64,000 bases of DNA from Coriolopsis trogii (Eukaryota > Basidiomycota > Agaricomycetes > Polyporales > Polyporaceae). Below the pieces are notes generated by a model, which saw only the letters and a program-made list of their open reading frames with translations, did no database searches and was not told the DNA's origin. This document shows, in pieces, positions 45,283-56,779 of this stretch. The DNA lies in NCBI GenBank assembly GCA_020543525.1, contig JAHYIO010000042.1:1-64000 (forward strand), read 5' to 3'. Both the position numbers and the translations under genes were made by a program. The number at the start of each line of letters is the position of its first letter. Position 1 is the first letter of the stretch.

Positions 45283-46169
45283 ACGTCACCCGCACCTTGT
45301 CTTTTGTCGCCGGGCGAGGCGGTGTGGGGGGCGCTGCAGTCGACAAGGTTCGTTGCTGGCGCGAGTGCGGATGCTCGTGATTCTGCGCCTGCTCACACGT
45401 TCGTCTCCTGCAGACGGCTTCCCTGCCAACCCACCTGCGCTCCCGGAGTGCCCCGCCGATTGACCGCCCTCGTTCGTTTCCCGACCGCGCCCATGTTTCG
45501 AGTCGCCCGCCCGCCTTTTCCAGAACGCCGTCGCCCTCCTTACGTGCCGCCAATACAACGGCCCACATCGCCTTCACTCACTTCGTGTTTTCCTTTCTAT
45601 TTATGGCAATCCTGCATCCCTATCGGGTATTTAACGTCGTCGTCGCAACCTATCTCCTCGCCTCTGCACCCAGCCTTCACATCACAGCCCATCCAATCAT
45701 ATGCATTCCCCTATTCGCTCACCTCCCTTCCGCTCAGTCTCCCACATCTGTATCTTGACCCATCTCCCTCTCTCAGTCTCACCCTCACGACTTGTAGGAT
45801 AGGCCATCTGTACGCATATCGTCTCGCAATCGATTTCTCTAATTCTAGTTCTCATACGTCTGAAGATGCTAGTGGACTGTATGCGCCCTCCTGACGTCAT
45901 CTGGACCGCCCAATTCCTTATCAAGGTTCAAAGCACGGGACCAAGTTGGGCGATCGTCGTCTTGCAACTTCAAGTTCAAGCTCAAGACGAGCGCTTTCCC
46001 AGCTTCCTTCTTTCCCTCATCGTAACCTGACACCCATGGTCGTCGTGTACGTCGACGTCGACGTGCATGTGCAGAATCTGGCAAAGATGTTAGTCTTCCT
46101 GATCGCCAAAGTCATGTTCGTCTGATGCGCCGAACGCCGTGGCCGTGAGTGACCTAGTGACGGGGACTC
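45283..46169. other. CT-rich intergenic, no gene
   Basis: Pyrimidine-rich sequence with Pro/Ser/Leu readings only. No feature is supported. Confidence 0.45.
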
Positions 46170-46440
46170 TTGAACACGCCGGCGGGATGCCTTTCGTTTT
46201 GCTCGACGGGAATTCCACTACAACCTCCGCGGATTCTTGCGCCATATGGCAAACGAAGGCCGACCACTGCCCTGCCAAAAAGCAGTCGAGAGCTAGAGCG
46301 CATACAGCACACCCAACATCCGCCGTCGGTGATAACGAGGCACATACAGTGCGAGCTGCTGGACGAAGCTCGAGGCGTCTTCACACGGTCAACCCATACC
46401 GCCGATGCCGACGAGGGGAGCAAGAGTCACAGACATATGG
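46170..46440 (+). pseudogene. C-terminal exon relic of unknown large family (copy C)
   Basis: Reads like the last exon of the wreck at 36397-39186. NLRGFLRHMANEGRPLPCQKAVES here matches DLRGFLRCMADEGRPLPSPEAVEN there. After a stop and frame change, QCELLDEARGV and ADADE match MCQLLDEAQCV and ANADEE. No upstream part of the gene is present. It lies tail to tail with the HET gene, about 110 bp from its stop. Confidence 0.66.
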
Positions 46441-46553
46441 ATGCGAGCAGATCGTGCATGCTCGCCTGCAGAACGTCCATGGGCTTGGAGGTCGCCACAG
46501 CAACTGTCTTCAAGTTGCGACGCTGCTCCAGTATCCAGATGCATACGTATACA

Positions 46554-48587
46554 CTACCGCCACCGAGAGAGGCGTACCACAGAACGAGCAAGAGTATGGA
46601 TCGACGCTGACCCTGCCGCTCTCAGACTCGCGTACGTCTGACCGCCGAGCCTGACATCGAGCAGGTGCGCCCCTCCTCCGTTCGCCCGTGTGAACGTGAG
46701 CTGTACGCTCCTGGACGAGTCCCCAAAGGTCTTCGTCCCATTGAGCCATGAGCTGATCCGATCTCTGTGGCATTCGAACACGGGCTTGGTCGCAGCCGGG
46801 ATCCTGCGTTCCTCATCCACAACAGCAGAGTTACCGTCAGTAGCTTCCACAGAGGAGGGGACAAACGCGGCCGGCTGGGGTGCGGGCTGGATAGTCGCCG
46901 TCGCCCACGGCGACCCGTGGCACTGCCCGAGCTGAACAAGGATCGTCTCACCCATGGTCCGATGGACGAACGCGTACCGAGCCAGCTCGCCCCCGTCCAC
47001 AAGCCTCCCGGCGCTCGTGCGCTCAGTCGGGAGGGGCACGTCCGAGTCCGACTCGAAGCCCAGCTTCCGCAGCTCGACCTGCACCCAGCGCGGGAAGCAG
47101 AACCTGAACGCAGCAGGCACCACTGGCGCCTTGTGCCTGGCAGGAGGCTGCCGGGACGACGCCCGGTGCGAGACGTAGATCGTCCTCCACCGCGCAGAGA
47201 TCGCGCGGTCCCCGAACGAGAGGTGGTGCGGGGCCCATGCGATCTGCGCGAGGCGGTAGCGGAGGCGCGCCCAGGGCTGCGCCCCGCGCACGGTCACGCC
47301 GACGTGGTAGCGCGGGGAGGCGAGCCTGGTTTCTTCTTGGCGGCGGCGCCGGAGGAGGAGGCTGATGCACGACCCGGTCGACTTGTCGAGGCAGGCGAGG
47401 ACGGCGACGGCGAGGACGGAGGGACCGAGCGAGCTCTCGAGGACGAGCATCTTTGAACGCGCGCCGTGGGTGGTCAGGTTGATGTCTGGAAGCGAGATCG
47501 AGTAGGAACTGCTGCTGCTGCTGGAAGCAGTGGTGGGCCTTTTGCTCCTCTATGCAAGTTAACTCATTGAGTCGTTCGGATACCAGTGATCTGCGAACTA
47601 TACCTGTGCAGTCTCCTCCAGTTGCGCGGGCGGTATCGCCAGGGTCTTGATCGCATGCTTGATAGCGACCGGAACGGGGAGAGCAGCCATGTGCTCCGAG
47701 CTCCGGAACGCCGCGGGGGACGGCGCGAAGAGGTGGCTGTCGGCGTGATAGTTGCTGTAAGAGAGGTGCTCGCGAAAGGGCGTGGCGCGCGGCGGCAGGA
47801 CGTTGCCCCACGCGAACAGCGTCTGGTCCGAGGTGCTCTTCAGGATCTCCTCCTGCAGTCGCCGGAACGCTCGCGGGCCCTCCCCGTAGATGGTCGGCAT
47901 GTGGACGTTGAAGAGACCCATGAGGGAGTACGCCTCGTCCTCGATGCGCGTCGTGCGTCGGCCCGAGGCCCACCACATCCGGCGCGCGACGCTGACGTCG
48001 GTCACGTTGCGGTGGAAGGTCAGCACGTCGGCGTCGACGCCTGTGATCTGCTCGAGCAGAGCGGCGAGGCTGGCCTTTGTCCCGAGCATCTCCCAGTCCT
48101 GCGACAGGAACATCACACTCCTCGGAGCGATGAGCTCCTGGAGCGTCCAGCCGCGCGTGAACCATTTGCTCCGCCGGAAGGCCGAGCCGTGCATCTCCAG
48201 GCTGCCTCTGCCAGTGGGCACGTCGTGGAGGTAGGCGTAGCACACCAGCGCGTGCGAGTACCACGCGAACATCGAGTTGATCGCCTCGGACAGCTCGGCG
48301 CTGCTCGACATGTCGATGCAGCAGGTGTCGATCCACAGCCATCCGTAGCCGTGCGACATAGCCAGGGTGCAGCACTCCCGGATCTTGGTGGATGCGAGCG
48401 ACAGCGGCCCGGTGTCGTTTGAGTTTGGTGTGGATGTGGTGGCGGATGGTGAGCGGAGAGCGTTCAGCTCTTGGAAGGACATCTCATGCTCTTGCCAGAC
48501 ATGAGAGAGGATGGCATAGCCTCCCTTGACGTCGTGGGGGCTGTGGAAGTGCCTTAGTTCGCCTGTCGTCGTGTGGAGGAGCCACAT
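46554..48587 (-). CDS. HET-domain (heterokaryon incompatibility) protein
   Basis: HET domains mediate cell-death responses after fusion of genetically different fungal cells, and some members act in other allorecognition or immunity-like roles. Exon 1 (48587-47604) opens MWLLHTTTGELRHFHS and carries the domain blocks in order: YAILSHVWQEHEMSFQEL, KIRECCTLAMSHGYGWLWID-TCCID, LSEAINSMFAWYSHALVCYAYL, WFTRGWTLQELIAP, DWEMLGTK, ITGVDADVL, RMWWASGRRTTRIEDEAYSLMGLF and MPTIYGEGPRAFRRLQEEI. This is the HET-E/HET-D-like form. A 54-nt intron leads to exon 2 (47549-46554), which has a Ser run then a C-terminal domain (PDINLTTHGARSKMLVLE onwards) without NACHT or WD repeats. Total about 659 residues. An in-frame ATG at 48659 is possible. 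The last 50 codons are uncertain. Confidence 0.86.
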
Positions 48588-48686
48588 GTTGTGTGCTTTC
48601 AATTGGAAGCAACAAACGAAGCTCCTTGTGACCCGCTGTATATGTATGGAGAATGTCAATCAGACTGAGGCGTAGAGAGCCATATA

Positions 48687-49185
48687 CAATCGGACAAAAA
48701 AGTCCCAGGTTTATTAAACCTCGGGACATTTTTGTCTACCTACCGCCCACCCCCAAGTGTACTCGCACCATTCACCTCATTTTGGAGGCTCAAAAATCGC
48801 TAGGTGCAGTGTATAATAGGCTCGGACGCATGCGCGCGCGCGTCCGAAGGTGTGAGGGACGACTACGAGAGAGGGAACGATGACGGGAGATAGAGAGACG
48901 CCAGGCGGCGCGGAGCTCTAAAAGGCAATCGCGACGGGCGGGAAGTCTTGAGCGCCTGTATCATCCCATGCTTCCAAATCAGGAATCATCCCGCCTCGTC
49001 GTTGTCCGTCGCTCATGCCATCCCAGCGGTCTTCAGGGCCCCCAAGACAGTCCCTATTCAATCCAATCAGCACAATGCGATGGTAGGAAATGGGCGGGGG
49101 GGGGCAGCAACGTGCTACAACAGACGGGGGAGGCGGACAAAAAAGTCCCAAGGTTTATTAAACCTGGGACTTTTTTGTCCGATTG
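48687..49185. mobile_element. TA-flanked MITE with hairpin-forming ends
   Basis: The left end (48687 onward, CAATCGGACAAAAAAGTCCC) is repeated inverted at the right end (to 49185). Both are bounded by TA (48685-48686 and 49186-49187), the target duplication of Tc1/mariner-type elements. Each end is itself an inverted repeat: GGACAAAAAAGTCCC, then GGTTTA-TTAAACC, then GGGAC-TTTTTTGTC, so single strands would fold into hairpins of about 20 bp. The 400-bp interior has no transposase frame; it contains a GC-rich palindrome near 48824-48847 and a run of G near 49094. It lies about 100 bp upstream of the HET start codon. The class is inferred from the TA duplication alone. Confidence 0.85.
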
Positions 49186-49187
49186 TA

Positions 49188-51021
49188 GAGCCTCCGCGTA
49201 GATTAGTAGTCAAATCATACTCACTGTTCTGCGACAGACTCAGCCTGAGTGCAGGGAGGGAAAACTCAGAGTCTCAACGCGGCGCTCGAGGGCACAATGG
49301 TGTGATCACTGATCAGCCAGTGGATGGCACTTACGTGAGATGATGGGATCACGACATTACACCACCGCGATGAACACGCTCGCGAAGTCGGCTGCACTAC
49401 TAGGTAAGTGAGACGTATCGCATCGACGTTGTATGTTACTCATGACCAGCGATCCATCCAGTGACACTGGCACAATCAGCATTCGATGTCCCGACTTGGT
49501 ACTGGAAGTTCAAGAGGATCTGTCAACACACCTGTTGCATACATCATCTCAGCATAGTATAGAGGTGTCACAGTCAACCTCATCGTGCACACAGAGAATT
49601 GGAGCTCGAACTTGTGATTCAAGAGGTACCGGGATGAGGGTTCGAGAAGGTGAGCTTGTGGCGACTCCAAGACACGGACGAAGCGTGTACGGTCGCGACT
49701 GGCAGAAAGGAGCCAAGTCTTCGTCAGCGAATCACAGTGGCAGCAAGTGGTTACTGACGGTACAAGCGACGAAGTGAATCAGTACACTATGATAGTGACT
49801 ATACCATATGTATGATCCAAACGAATAGCCCGATCGCCAAGCAGTAACGATGTCAAGAATGACTGCGACTCACATGATGCTTGCGTTGTTCACAGTAAAA
49901 TATCTCCCCCTAGAATGACCGCCGCTAAGGTGACCTCCGCTACTTTGGAAAACAGGAGCGGGTGGGAGGACTTGAATGCGACTACTGAGCAGCTTGAATA
50001 GGGGCCCACGTATGCCCATGGCGCGCGTACAGCTAAGTCGCGGTTGTCCTTTGCAAGGCTGTAGAGGATTTGCCAGCGAGTTTAGTCTCCATTTCGAGTA
50101 CGCTGACACGAGTGAATCTCTCATCTGGAATGTCGGGGGCACGTTCAGTACCCAATGTGATGATGCTAGTGGAAGTTTGCAATCGAGGAGATTGGGCCAC
50201 ACTCCGAACGAGCGTCACCTAGACGCTGTTGGGACATTCACGATTCAATATGTCGGTACTCATGGTATTTGTTGTATCGATGACTTGAACACTCACCTCC
50301 ATGACCGGTACCTGCGCAAAAATAGAGGTGCACAATGCACAGACTGAGACTGGGTGAGAAGAGCCTGAGCGCTAAGGCACGCGGTTTCCTTTCCGTCATG
50401 TGACCGTGTCCACACTGCCTGGCGCGTTGACTAGGACAGCAGGCGAACGTTGGCACATATCCTCCGCATTTCGTTGACCATTTGTCCTGCATCTCGACCC
50501 GAAATACTGTGAATGCTTGAATTGACACGCAATCACAGGATAAATTGCTCGACGAGGTCAGTCAGGCGACCGTTTCGCTTGCTAGCGGTGAGTCTCACAG
50601 TGGTAGCCTATATCTGCAGTAGTAGTACAACATGCTCAAGGAATGCAGAGTACGCTGCAGCTTCAGGAGCTTCACCTTCAATTGCTGCACTACTCTTTGT
50701 ATTGGTGAAAGACACATTCCCACATGTGAGTTTGATTGTCAATTTATATCTCATCTGTCGCTTGAAGCACGTACTTCATCACTGCTATCAGCGTCAGCTC
50801 GTCTTTGGCTAGTGTCGGAGCTCACGTCACGACTTGTTCTGTGCAGTCTTCTGCACACGTGAACGAAGTGAACAGACCCTGGACACATTCGTGTTCGGCA
50901 TGCCATGCGCTCCCTGGTTTCCACGATATGCTTGATACGCCCGTACGAGCATAAGTATGCGCTTGTCCCATGTTGGCGTTGTGTATCCCTTCCTCCGTTA
51001 GTCTCTGCACTCTCTCTCTCA
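49188..51021. other. Decayed or non-coding, no gene identified
   Basis: Only short frames with no recognisable motif on either strand. Some hydrophobic readings near 50560-50800 could be remnants of a membrane-protein gene like the one that follows, but I cannot align them. Confidence 0.4.
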
Positions 51022-52508
51022 ATGGTGGGTGTGGTTGCCGCCGATCTCATCTCAGGGTTTTTTGAGTGCATACTCTATGGCGTCTTCTTTGTCCTTTCAA
51101 CAACGTCTCTTGTACTGCTCTTGCGTCGACATAGCAGCATATATGGGCAATCCCCTGAACCGACGCTTCGCTCGTGGTCCCAGATGCTCGCAACGATATG
51201 GACCATCCGCCGCTCTCCTCTCATCATAGCCAACGTTCTCCTCATAATCACTATCACGGTAGTAAGTCGATCCTTATGTTAGCTCACTCCTATTCCACTC
51301 ACAATAGTGACGCCAGCACTGTGCAATCTCTGCTCACCGGCTCATGCTCGCTATCGTTAATCATGAAAACACTGAACAGGCCGCCGACTTCATCAGTGAC
51401 CTCGGAGAGACAACGCAGGTCATCCGACTCATCTTCCTTTTTGTCGACATGTTCATCGGAGACCTTGTCATCGTGAGCGAACATATCGCATCCTGATCCT
51501 CCCATCCCAGCGACCGATAACAGCCTAGACGTACCGAGTATGGCTCGTTTGGGGACGGCGTCGGGATATCGTCGTTTTGCCAGTTTTGACCACAGCCGCC
51601 CTCGTAGGTCAGTTGACCCAGGAACCCAAAATTATTGGAAACGTTCACTGACCGCTCGGGTTTACGTAGCCACTGGTATTGGACTGATTCGACAGTTCAT
51701 CATCTCGCGACCCAACGGGAGCATCTTTGATCCACAAGTCAGTCGCTGGATCACCGCCTATTGTATTATGACCTTTTGGTGAGCTATCCGCCCTGGTCAC
51801 TTCGTCCTGCTGTCAAACTGACTCCTTCAGCACGAATATATATGGCACAGGTGCGACACAAGGCTCACATGCATCATCTCTTCCGCACAACCACTGATAC
51901 GGGCCGCACCGGCCAGTTGTCATTGCATATCGCATCTGGACATCCAACAGACTGCTGCATGTCCACGGGCTGTCTGATGGAGGGCGTAGCCTCATGGTAC
52001 GATTTCATGTGACCCCCGATTGTGGCGCTGACACTATTGAGCCAGCAGGAAGCGATGGCAATTTTCGTCGAGAGTGCCGCTCTATACACGTACGTTTCTC
52101 AACACGCTGTCCGGCACGTCCTGGCACTCACTTGAAGACTCCCACACCGTTAGGGCCTGGGGCATCTTCTTCGTGGTTGTCTATGGAACGAAGTCGCATC
52201 TGCAAATTATAGGAACGGGCTGCGCACCTTCCGTGCTTGGGGTAACCTTCATGCTGATCACTGTACGGGTCGGGCTCGGCTGGGCGCAGGAGTCGAAGTC
52301 GACGGGATCAGCCTCGGACATCCAGTGGGCGCCCCCGCCCCTCACACGGTCACAACGAACACAGGGCGGGATGGACAGTATTCCTCTGCAGAGCCTCTCG
52401 CTACATGCGGCTCGCACGGGCGATGAAGATCTGGAGCGCTCACTGTCCGTGCTGCGCAGTAGGCATGAGAAGAGTGCGCCGGACAATATGTTGAAAGAGG
52501 TCGTTTGA
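51022..52508 (+). CDS. Basidiomycete 7-TM membrane protein, 8 exons
   Basis: Belongs to a large Agaricomycete-expanded family of seven-helix proteins of unknown ligand and function. Eight exons (51022-51261, 51317-51472, 51529-51607, 51670-51778, 51831-51850, 51917-51996, 52049-52089, 52154-52508) join without phase error to 359 residues. Family landmarks: GFFECILYGVFFVLSTTSLVLL (TM1), SPLIIANVLLIITITVHCAI (TM2), QVIRLIFLFVDMFIGDLVI (TM3), YRVWLVWGRRRDIVVLPVL (TM4), the short TNIYGT micro-exon leading to VVIAYRIWTSNR (TM5), EAMAIFVESAALYT (TM6), and AWGIFFVVVYG with FMLITVRVGLGWAQ (TM7). A Ser-rich cytoplasmic tail follows. Exon 5 is only 20 nt. Confidence 0.86.
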
Positions 52509-53049
52509 TAACTTTCCGTGACGTTGTGAGTGAGCAGCGCCCTGCTGTTGAACCGTTGTAGACTCACAAAGCAGACCGCACAATTAGCGATGACACTCAT
52601 GACTACTTCCATGACACCGACTCTGTTTTGCGCCCTTATGTATGCTCTGTGCGGGAACGCGTCCATTGATCTCGTTGACCACGCACGACGTAGCACGGCG
52701 TCGTCTTCCATTTGGGCGTACCGCCAGTTGTGCAGAAATTCATCAAGTCCAGATGCGCTGAGATTGCGGAAGGACGCATCTGTGCATGGGCTAGATATGC
52801 CTTCTAGCCTGTTCCCCTGAGCGGTTCTCTCACAGCTGTCTCGCGCAAGGGGTGATGGGCGGCCAGAAGACTGCCTCTTCTCGGAAGCACGAGGAGAGCC
52901 TGTTCCTCGCTCTATGTCCCGTCGCTCTACACGCATTCAACCGACCTTCACCTTGTGCCCTCCCTTCCCTGCTCTCCACCGACGACTGTGACCCCAAAGT
53001 GGCCCCACCTACGCCTCCAGACCAACAGACAGACAACTTTACCCGGTCC
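52509..53049. other. Intergenic, no gene supported
   Basis: 3' flank of the 7-TM gene and promoter of the lipase gene. A 251-codon minus frame crossing 52181-52936 is antisense to the 7-TM tail and is not supported. Confidence 0.5.
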
Positions 53050-54405
53050 ATGTCGAGCACCTTCTCCGAAGCGTGGCTTCCAGGACCAGACGGCATACAG
53101 TTCTACACGCGCACGTACGCCGCCTCCGCGCCCTCCGCCGTGGTCGTCTTCGTCCATGGCTTCTCGGGACACTGTGCGCGGTACGAGTGGATGCACGGGA
53201 TGTACGCGTCGCGCGGCGTCACTGTCTTCACGTTCGACCAGCGCGGGTTCGGACGCACAGCGCTCGAGGCTGAGGCAAAGACGGGGCAAAGCTTGTATGG
53301 AAAGACAAGCTGGCGCGAACAGCTGGGAGATACCGAGTGGTGGATCCGATACGTGCACGACCAGTTTCCCACTCTTCCCGTGTTTCTCATGGGCCATTCA
53401 ATGGTACGGCTATCTGTTGCAACGGAGTACGTTTGTGCGGCTGATGTCTGAACATCTCGTTGTATATTTCCAGGGCGGCGCGCTTGCTCTGGCGTTCGCG
53501 ACGCGCTCAGTCGGACCGCCTGAAAGGGACGCTGTTTCGCTTTTATCTGGGGTGATCGCGTCGAGCCCATTCATCCTCAGGGCGACGCCGACTGCGAGAC
53601 ATGTACGCTTCCTCGGATGGTTAATCAGTCTGATACTCCCGAACCTGATCATACACACACCGATCAACCCGAATGTGAGTCTCACAACCTGGGATACTCC
53701 ACCGGTGCGCTGAAAGCTGTTGCAATCGCAGAACTTGTCGCATGACCCAGTCAAGAATGAGGCGAACGCGAACGATCCGCGCATCATCCACAAAGGAAGT
53801 CTGCGGATATTGAATGATATGATTGGCGGGGTACGTGACAGCTCCTGTGTTATGTCTCGGACGCTCCCTGACTGGGAACTTCGCGTAGGGTGAGCAGCTA
53901 CTGTGGGAAGACTACAAGCGATGGCCGAACAACCTACCTGTACGTCACTCACATATACGAGTCATCGATACTCCCACTGATACCATAGGGTATGGAGGTC
54001 ATCATCATTCATGGGACTGCAGATCGAGTGAGTTACTCCTCTTCTTCCACCAAACCCCATTCGCCACGGTATCCGTTTCCCGAGTAGCTTGTGTTGAAAT
54101 TGAGATGTCCCGGATCCTCCGAATTAATAATTCAATAGGTCACATCCTTCCAAGCATCCGAGGAGTTTTTCGGGAAAGTCGACGCTGCAGACAAAGAATT
54201 CAAGCCCTTTCAGGTGCGTATCTACACAATAATGAGTCGCACACATTGAGGATTGATGACCATGTCGACTCACAACGAGCAGGGCGGCTTCCACGAACTC
54301 GCATATGAGCCCGATGGAGTAAAGGAGAAATTCGTTGACCAATGCATCGAGTGGGTCGTCCGCCGCTCGTCCGCCGCTACGCCGCCGCAGGCCCGCCGGA
54401 CATAG
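53050..54405 (+). CDS. YJU3: Monoglyceride lipase (Yju3-like serine hydrolase)
   Basis: Hydrolyses monoacylglycerols to fatty acid and glycerol at lipid droplets or membranes. Seven exons (53050-53403, 53474-53674, 53732-53830, 53889-53939, 53989-54027, 54139-54213, 54283-54405) give 313 residues, the length of yeast Yju3. The oxyanion-hole motif is VFVHGFSGH. The nucleophile elbow GHSMGG is split by the first intron after Met, with Ser at about residue 117. The catalytic Asp is in IIIHGTADRV (end of exon 5) and the catalytic His is in GGFHELAYEPDG (exon 7). WREQLGDTEWWI and the cap-domain sequence agree with monoglyceride lipases of the serine aminopeptidase S33 group. All triad residues are intact. 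Confidence 0.9.
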
Positions 54406-54661
54406 TATGACTACTACTATCAGTCTGTCAGTAAGAAAACTGCCGTTCACTGCTCCTCGCCCCCTCGCGTGTGGCTTTCGCGCCCTGAGAGTGCCGAGGA
54501 TATATGCCATTCAATTGAATTGACTCGGAATTCAGCAACGCAGGACATCCACAACGCTCGAGAGGAGCTACGAAGTGAGTGGTACTCCTTTCCAAGATAC
54601 AACATCGCCACTATCAGGACACACAGGGAATCCTTCTGGTCCGCTCCGCGTCCCAGAGTTG

Positions 54662-56419
54662 TCATGCTCGCTCCTCGTGGAACTTCTGAAGTCGGCACAG
54701 CACTCTATCCCACCAGTAATACGCCCGCCAATGGTCCTTTATCGGAGCTTTCAGCGCACGACGGCACTCGGCAACGTTCAAGAAGGGGAATATGCGATCG
54801 AACACCATCGCCGGGTACATCGTCTCCTCGACACACTCTAATCTCTCGATGAGCAGCACGCGCAGCCCGTGATACACACATTCATATGCGTCGGACGCTG
54901 CGGGATCGGCTTCCATGACGCGCGCGCCGCTCAAGGAGAGCGTGGAGAGCGCGGGACAGCCCCGAGCGAGCGAGCTGAATGAACGTGCGCTGGGCAGACT
55001 AGGGGCCTGTGCGCTCCGCAGACTGGGGGCGCGTTCCGTGTCGAACGTGAGGCGGAGCTGAGTCAGGCGTGGGAGAGATTTGGCGAGGACGGCAATGCCT
55101 TCATCGCTGACCGGGATATTGGAGAGGGAGAGGCTGAGGACGTGGAGGTGTTCGAGGACGCCGAGGGGGCGGACAACGGAAGAGAGATTTACGCCACCGG
55201 TGATGCGTCCACTCCGAACCGTTTTCCATGTGAGCTCGCGGAGGTGGGGGAAGCATGCGCTCACAATTTGTAAATTGTGCTGTTGTGTCTCGTCGGTCGA
55301 CAGGTTAAGCAACAAGGTGGAGTAATCACGATGCGTGAAGGCGACCTCAAGGGATTGTAGTTGGGAGCAATCGAAGATGCGCAGAACATGGCCATTTGTG
55401 ACGTTCGATAGGGCGAGTCTCTGGAGCGAACGAAAGCTGAACTTGTGCTTAGCGATGTCCTCCCCTTGCGGGATCGAACGCAAGCCCAGAGAAAGTTCAC
55501 GCAGTCGCGGCAGCGTGCAAAAGATTTGGACAAGTCCGATGTCGCAACTGTTCATCGACATCATGCTGAAAACCTCGAGGCGTGGGAGCATGCGCAAGTG
55601 TGACGCCAGGAGTTGGCGAAAGGCTCCAGGTCTGTCTCCGTCCTGCAGTCCGCCGGTGAGGGCGACGAGATCCGTGTCGGCCTTAAAGGGGCTATCTCCG
55701 TCAAATCTGAGGGTTCGGAGGCCTGGTACTCCGCCGAAGAGGTTGTGAATGGAGGAGAATAAGCCGATGGCGTGAGCTTCCCCGTGATCGCGGGGGAATG
55801 ATAGTGTCAAATGACGAAGTGAAGGCGAGAGGAGGTACATTATGGAGTCGGCGTGGTACGGAGCCACAATGGGTAGAGTCATCGCAGTGAGAAAGGGAAA
55901 GGGTGGTCCATTGGTTCGATTGCGGAGGTAGTACCACGACATCGGCTCTAGGATCTGACTCTGAGGGGACCTCAGGTAGCGAACAAATCCTGCGTGATGG
56001 CGGAACCGTGCCCAGTCGTGATCAGACACAGCTCCATGCAGAGCCTAACAGAGATGGAGACAATAAGTGCAATGTTCTGGGCAAGGTTTGGGACTGCGAC
56101 TCACAAGGGTATTAGCGTTGTATTCGGTCTGATATGTGTGCATCACCCCGCGGCCCCGTCCTCCTACATTGACGCCGTTGCCTGCGTTGGGGGCAGGGGG
56201 GTTTTGAACTCGAACGCAGTTTGTGAGCAATCTAAGCAAGGGCTCCACGCTAGGCAGGTCGGCCCACAACGCGCTGATGGCAGAGTCGTAGAAGACTCTG
56301 TTGACGGCTACTAGGCGCACGAGGGTCGTCCTGCGTATTTGATCGTCGTCGAGCAAACAGACACGAGCGACGATTTCAAGAACAATGTCTGGGATAGCGA
56401 GAGCACGGACGGTGGCCAT
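54662..56419 (-). CDS. F-box / leucine-rich-repeat-like protein
   Basis: Probably the substrate-recognition subunit of an SCF ubiquitin ligase. Exon 1 (56419-56105) begins MATVRALAIPDIVLEIVARV, an F-box-like start, and continues LVRLVAVNRVFYDSAISALWADL, the typical basidiomycete F-box ending. Exon 2 (56044-54662) contains irregular leucine-rich repeats: LLSPSLRHLTLSF, VPGLRTLRFDG, LPRLEVFSMMSM, LPRLRELSLGL, SLQRLALSNV, LHVLSLSLSNI, LPRLTQLRLTF and CPALSTLSLSG. The tail is VFDRIFPFLNVAECR, then LCRLQKFHEERA. The two exons give 565 residues with no phase error across a 60-nt intron. A decayed tandem paralog lies just upstream at 56780-57400. Confidence 0.83.
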
Positions 56420-56779
56420 GATGGTGATGTTTCGTGAACAAGATCGGATAGCCTAAGTTGAATCTCAGAGACTGCATGAACCTTGTATCCGGACCAAATA
56501 AGGAAAACGATTATAGTAGAGTGTGCTGCAGCATTTGAGTCACCAGATATCGCCACTTCCCCAAATCACACCCATACTACAAGCATCTAGTAGTCGAGAA
56601 GAGAAAAGTCCACTCAGCACATGATGGCCGATTGGATAGCCGTCGAATGACACACCATAGGCTGAACATCATGGTGAACTCCCTCCTGGCGCCGGGTCGC
56701 CATTAGGTGTATAGTCAGCCATTAGTAACACGATATGCGTCGCAGCCGAGACGGCGTAGGGTACATTCTCGAAACAAAC
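56420..56779. other. Promoter region of the F-box gene
   Basis: 5' flank. No further feature seen. Confidence 0.4.

Noticed and set aside
44405..45577. Minus-strand frame of 390 codons
   Set aside because: Low-complexity Arg/Thr/Pro sequence over GC-rich DNA with no motif, no introns and no conserved start. It probably arises by chance from composition.
47023..48375. Minus-strand frame of 450 codons within the HET gene
   Set aside because: A second frame through the HET exons, rich in Arg and Pro. The HET domain motifs are in the other frame.
48696..48745. Hairpin followed by a T run, like a bacterial intrinsic terminator
   Set aside because: The context is a eukaryotic intron-rich genome, and the hairpin is repeated inverted 450 bp away as the end of a MITE.
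48820..48850. GC-rich palindrome GGACGCATGCGCGCGCGCGTCC
   Set aside because: Probably a chance Z-DNA-like CG repeat inside the MITE interior. There is no second copy in the window to support a binding site.
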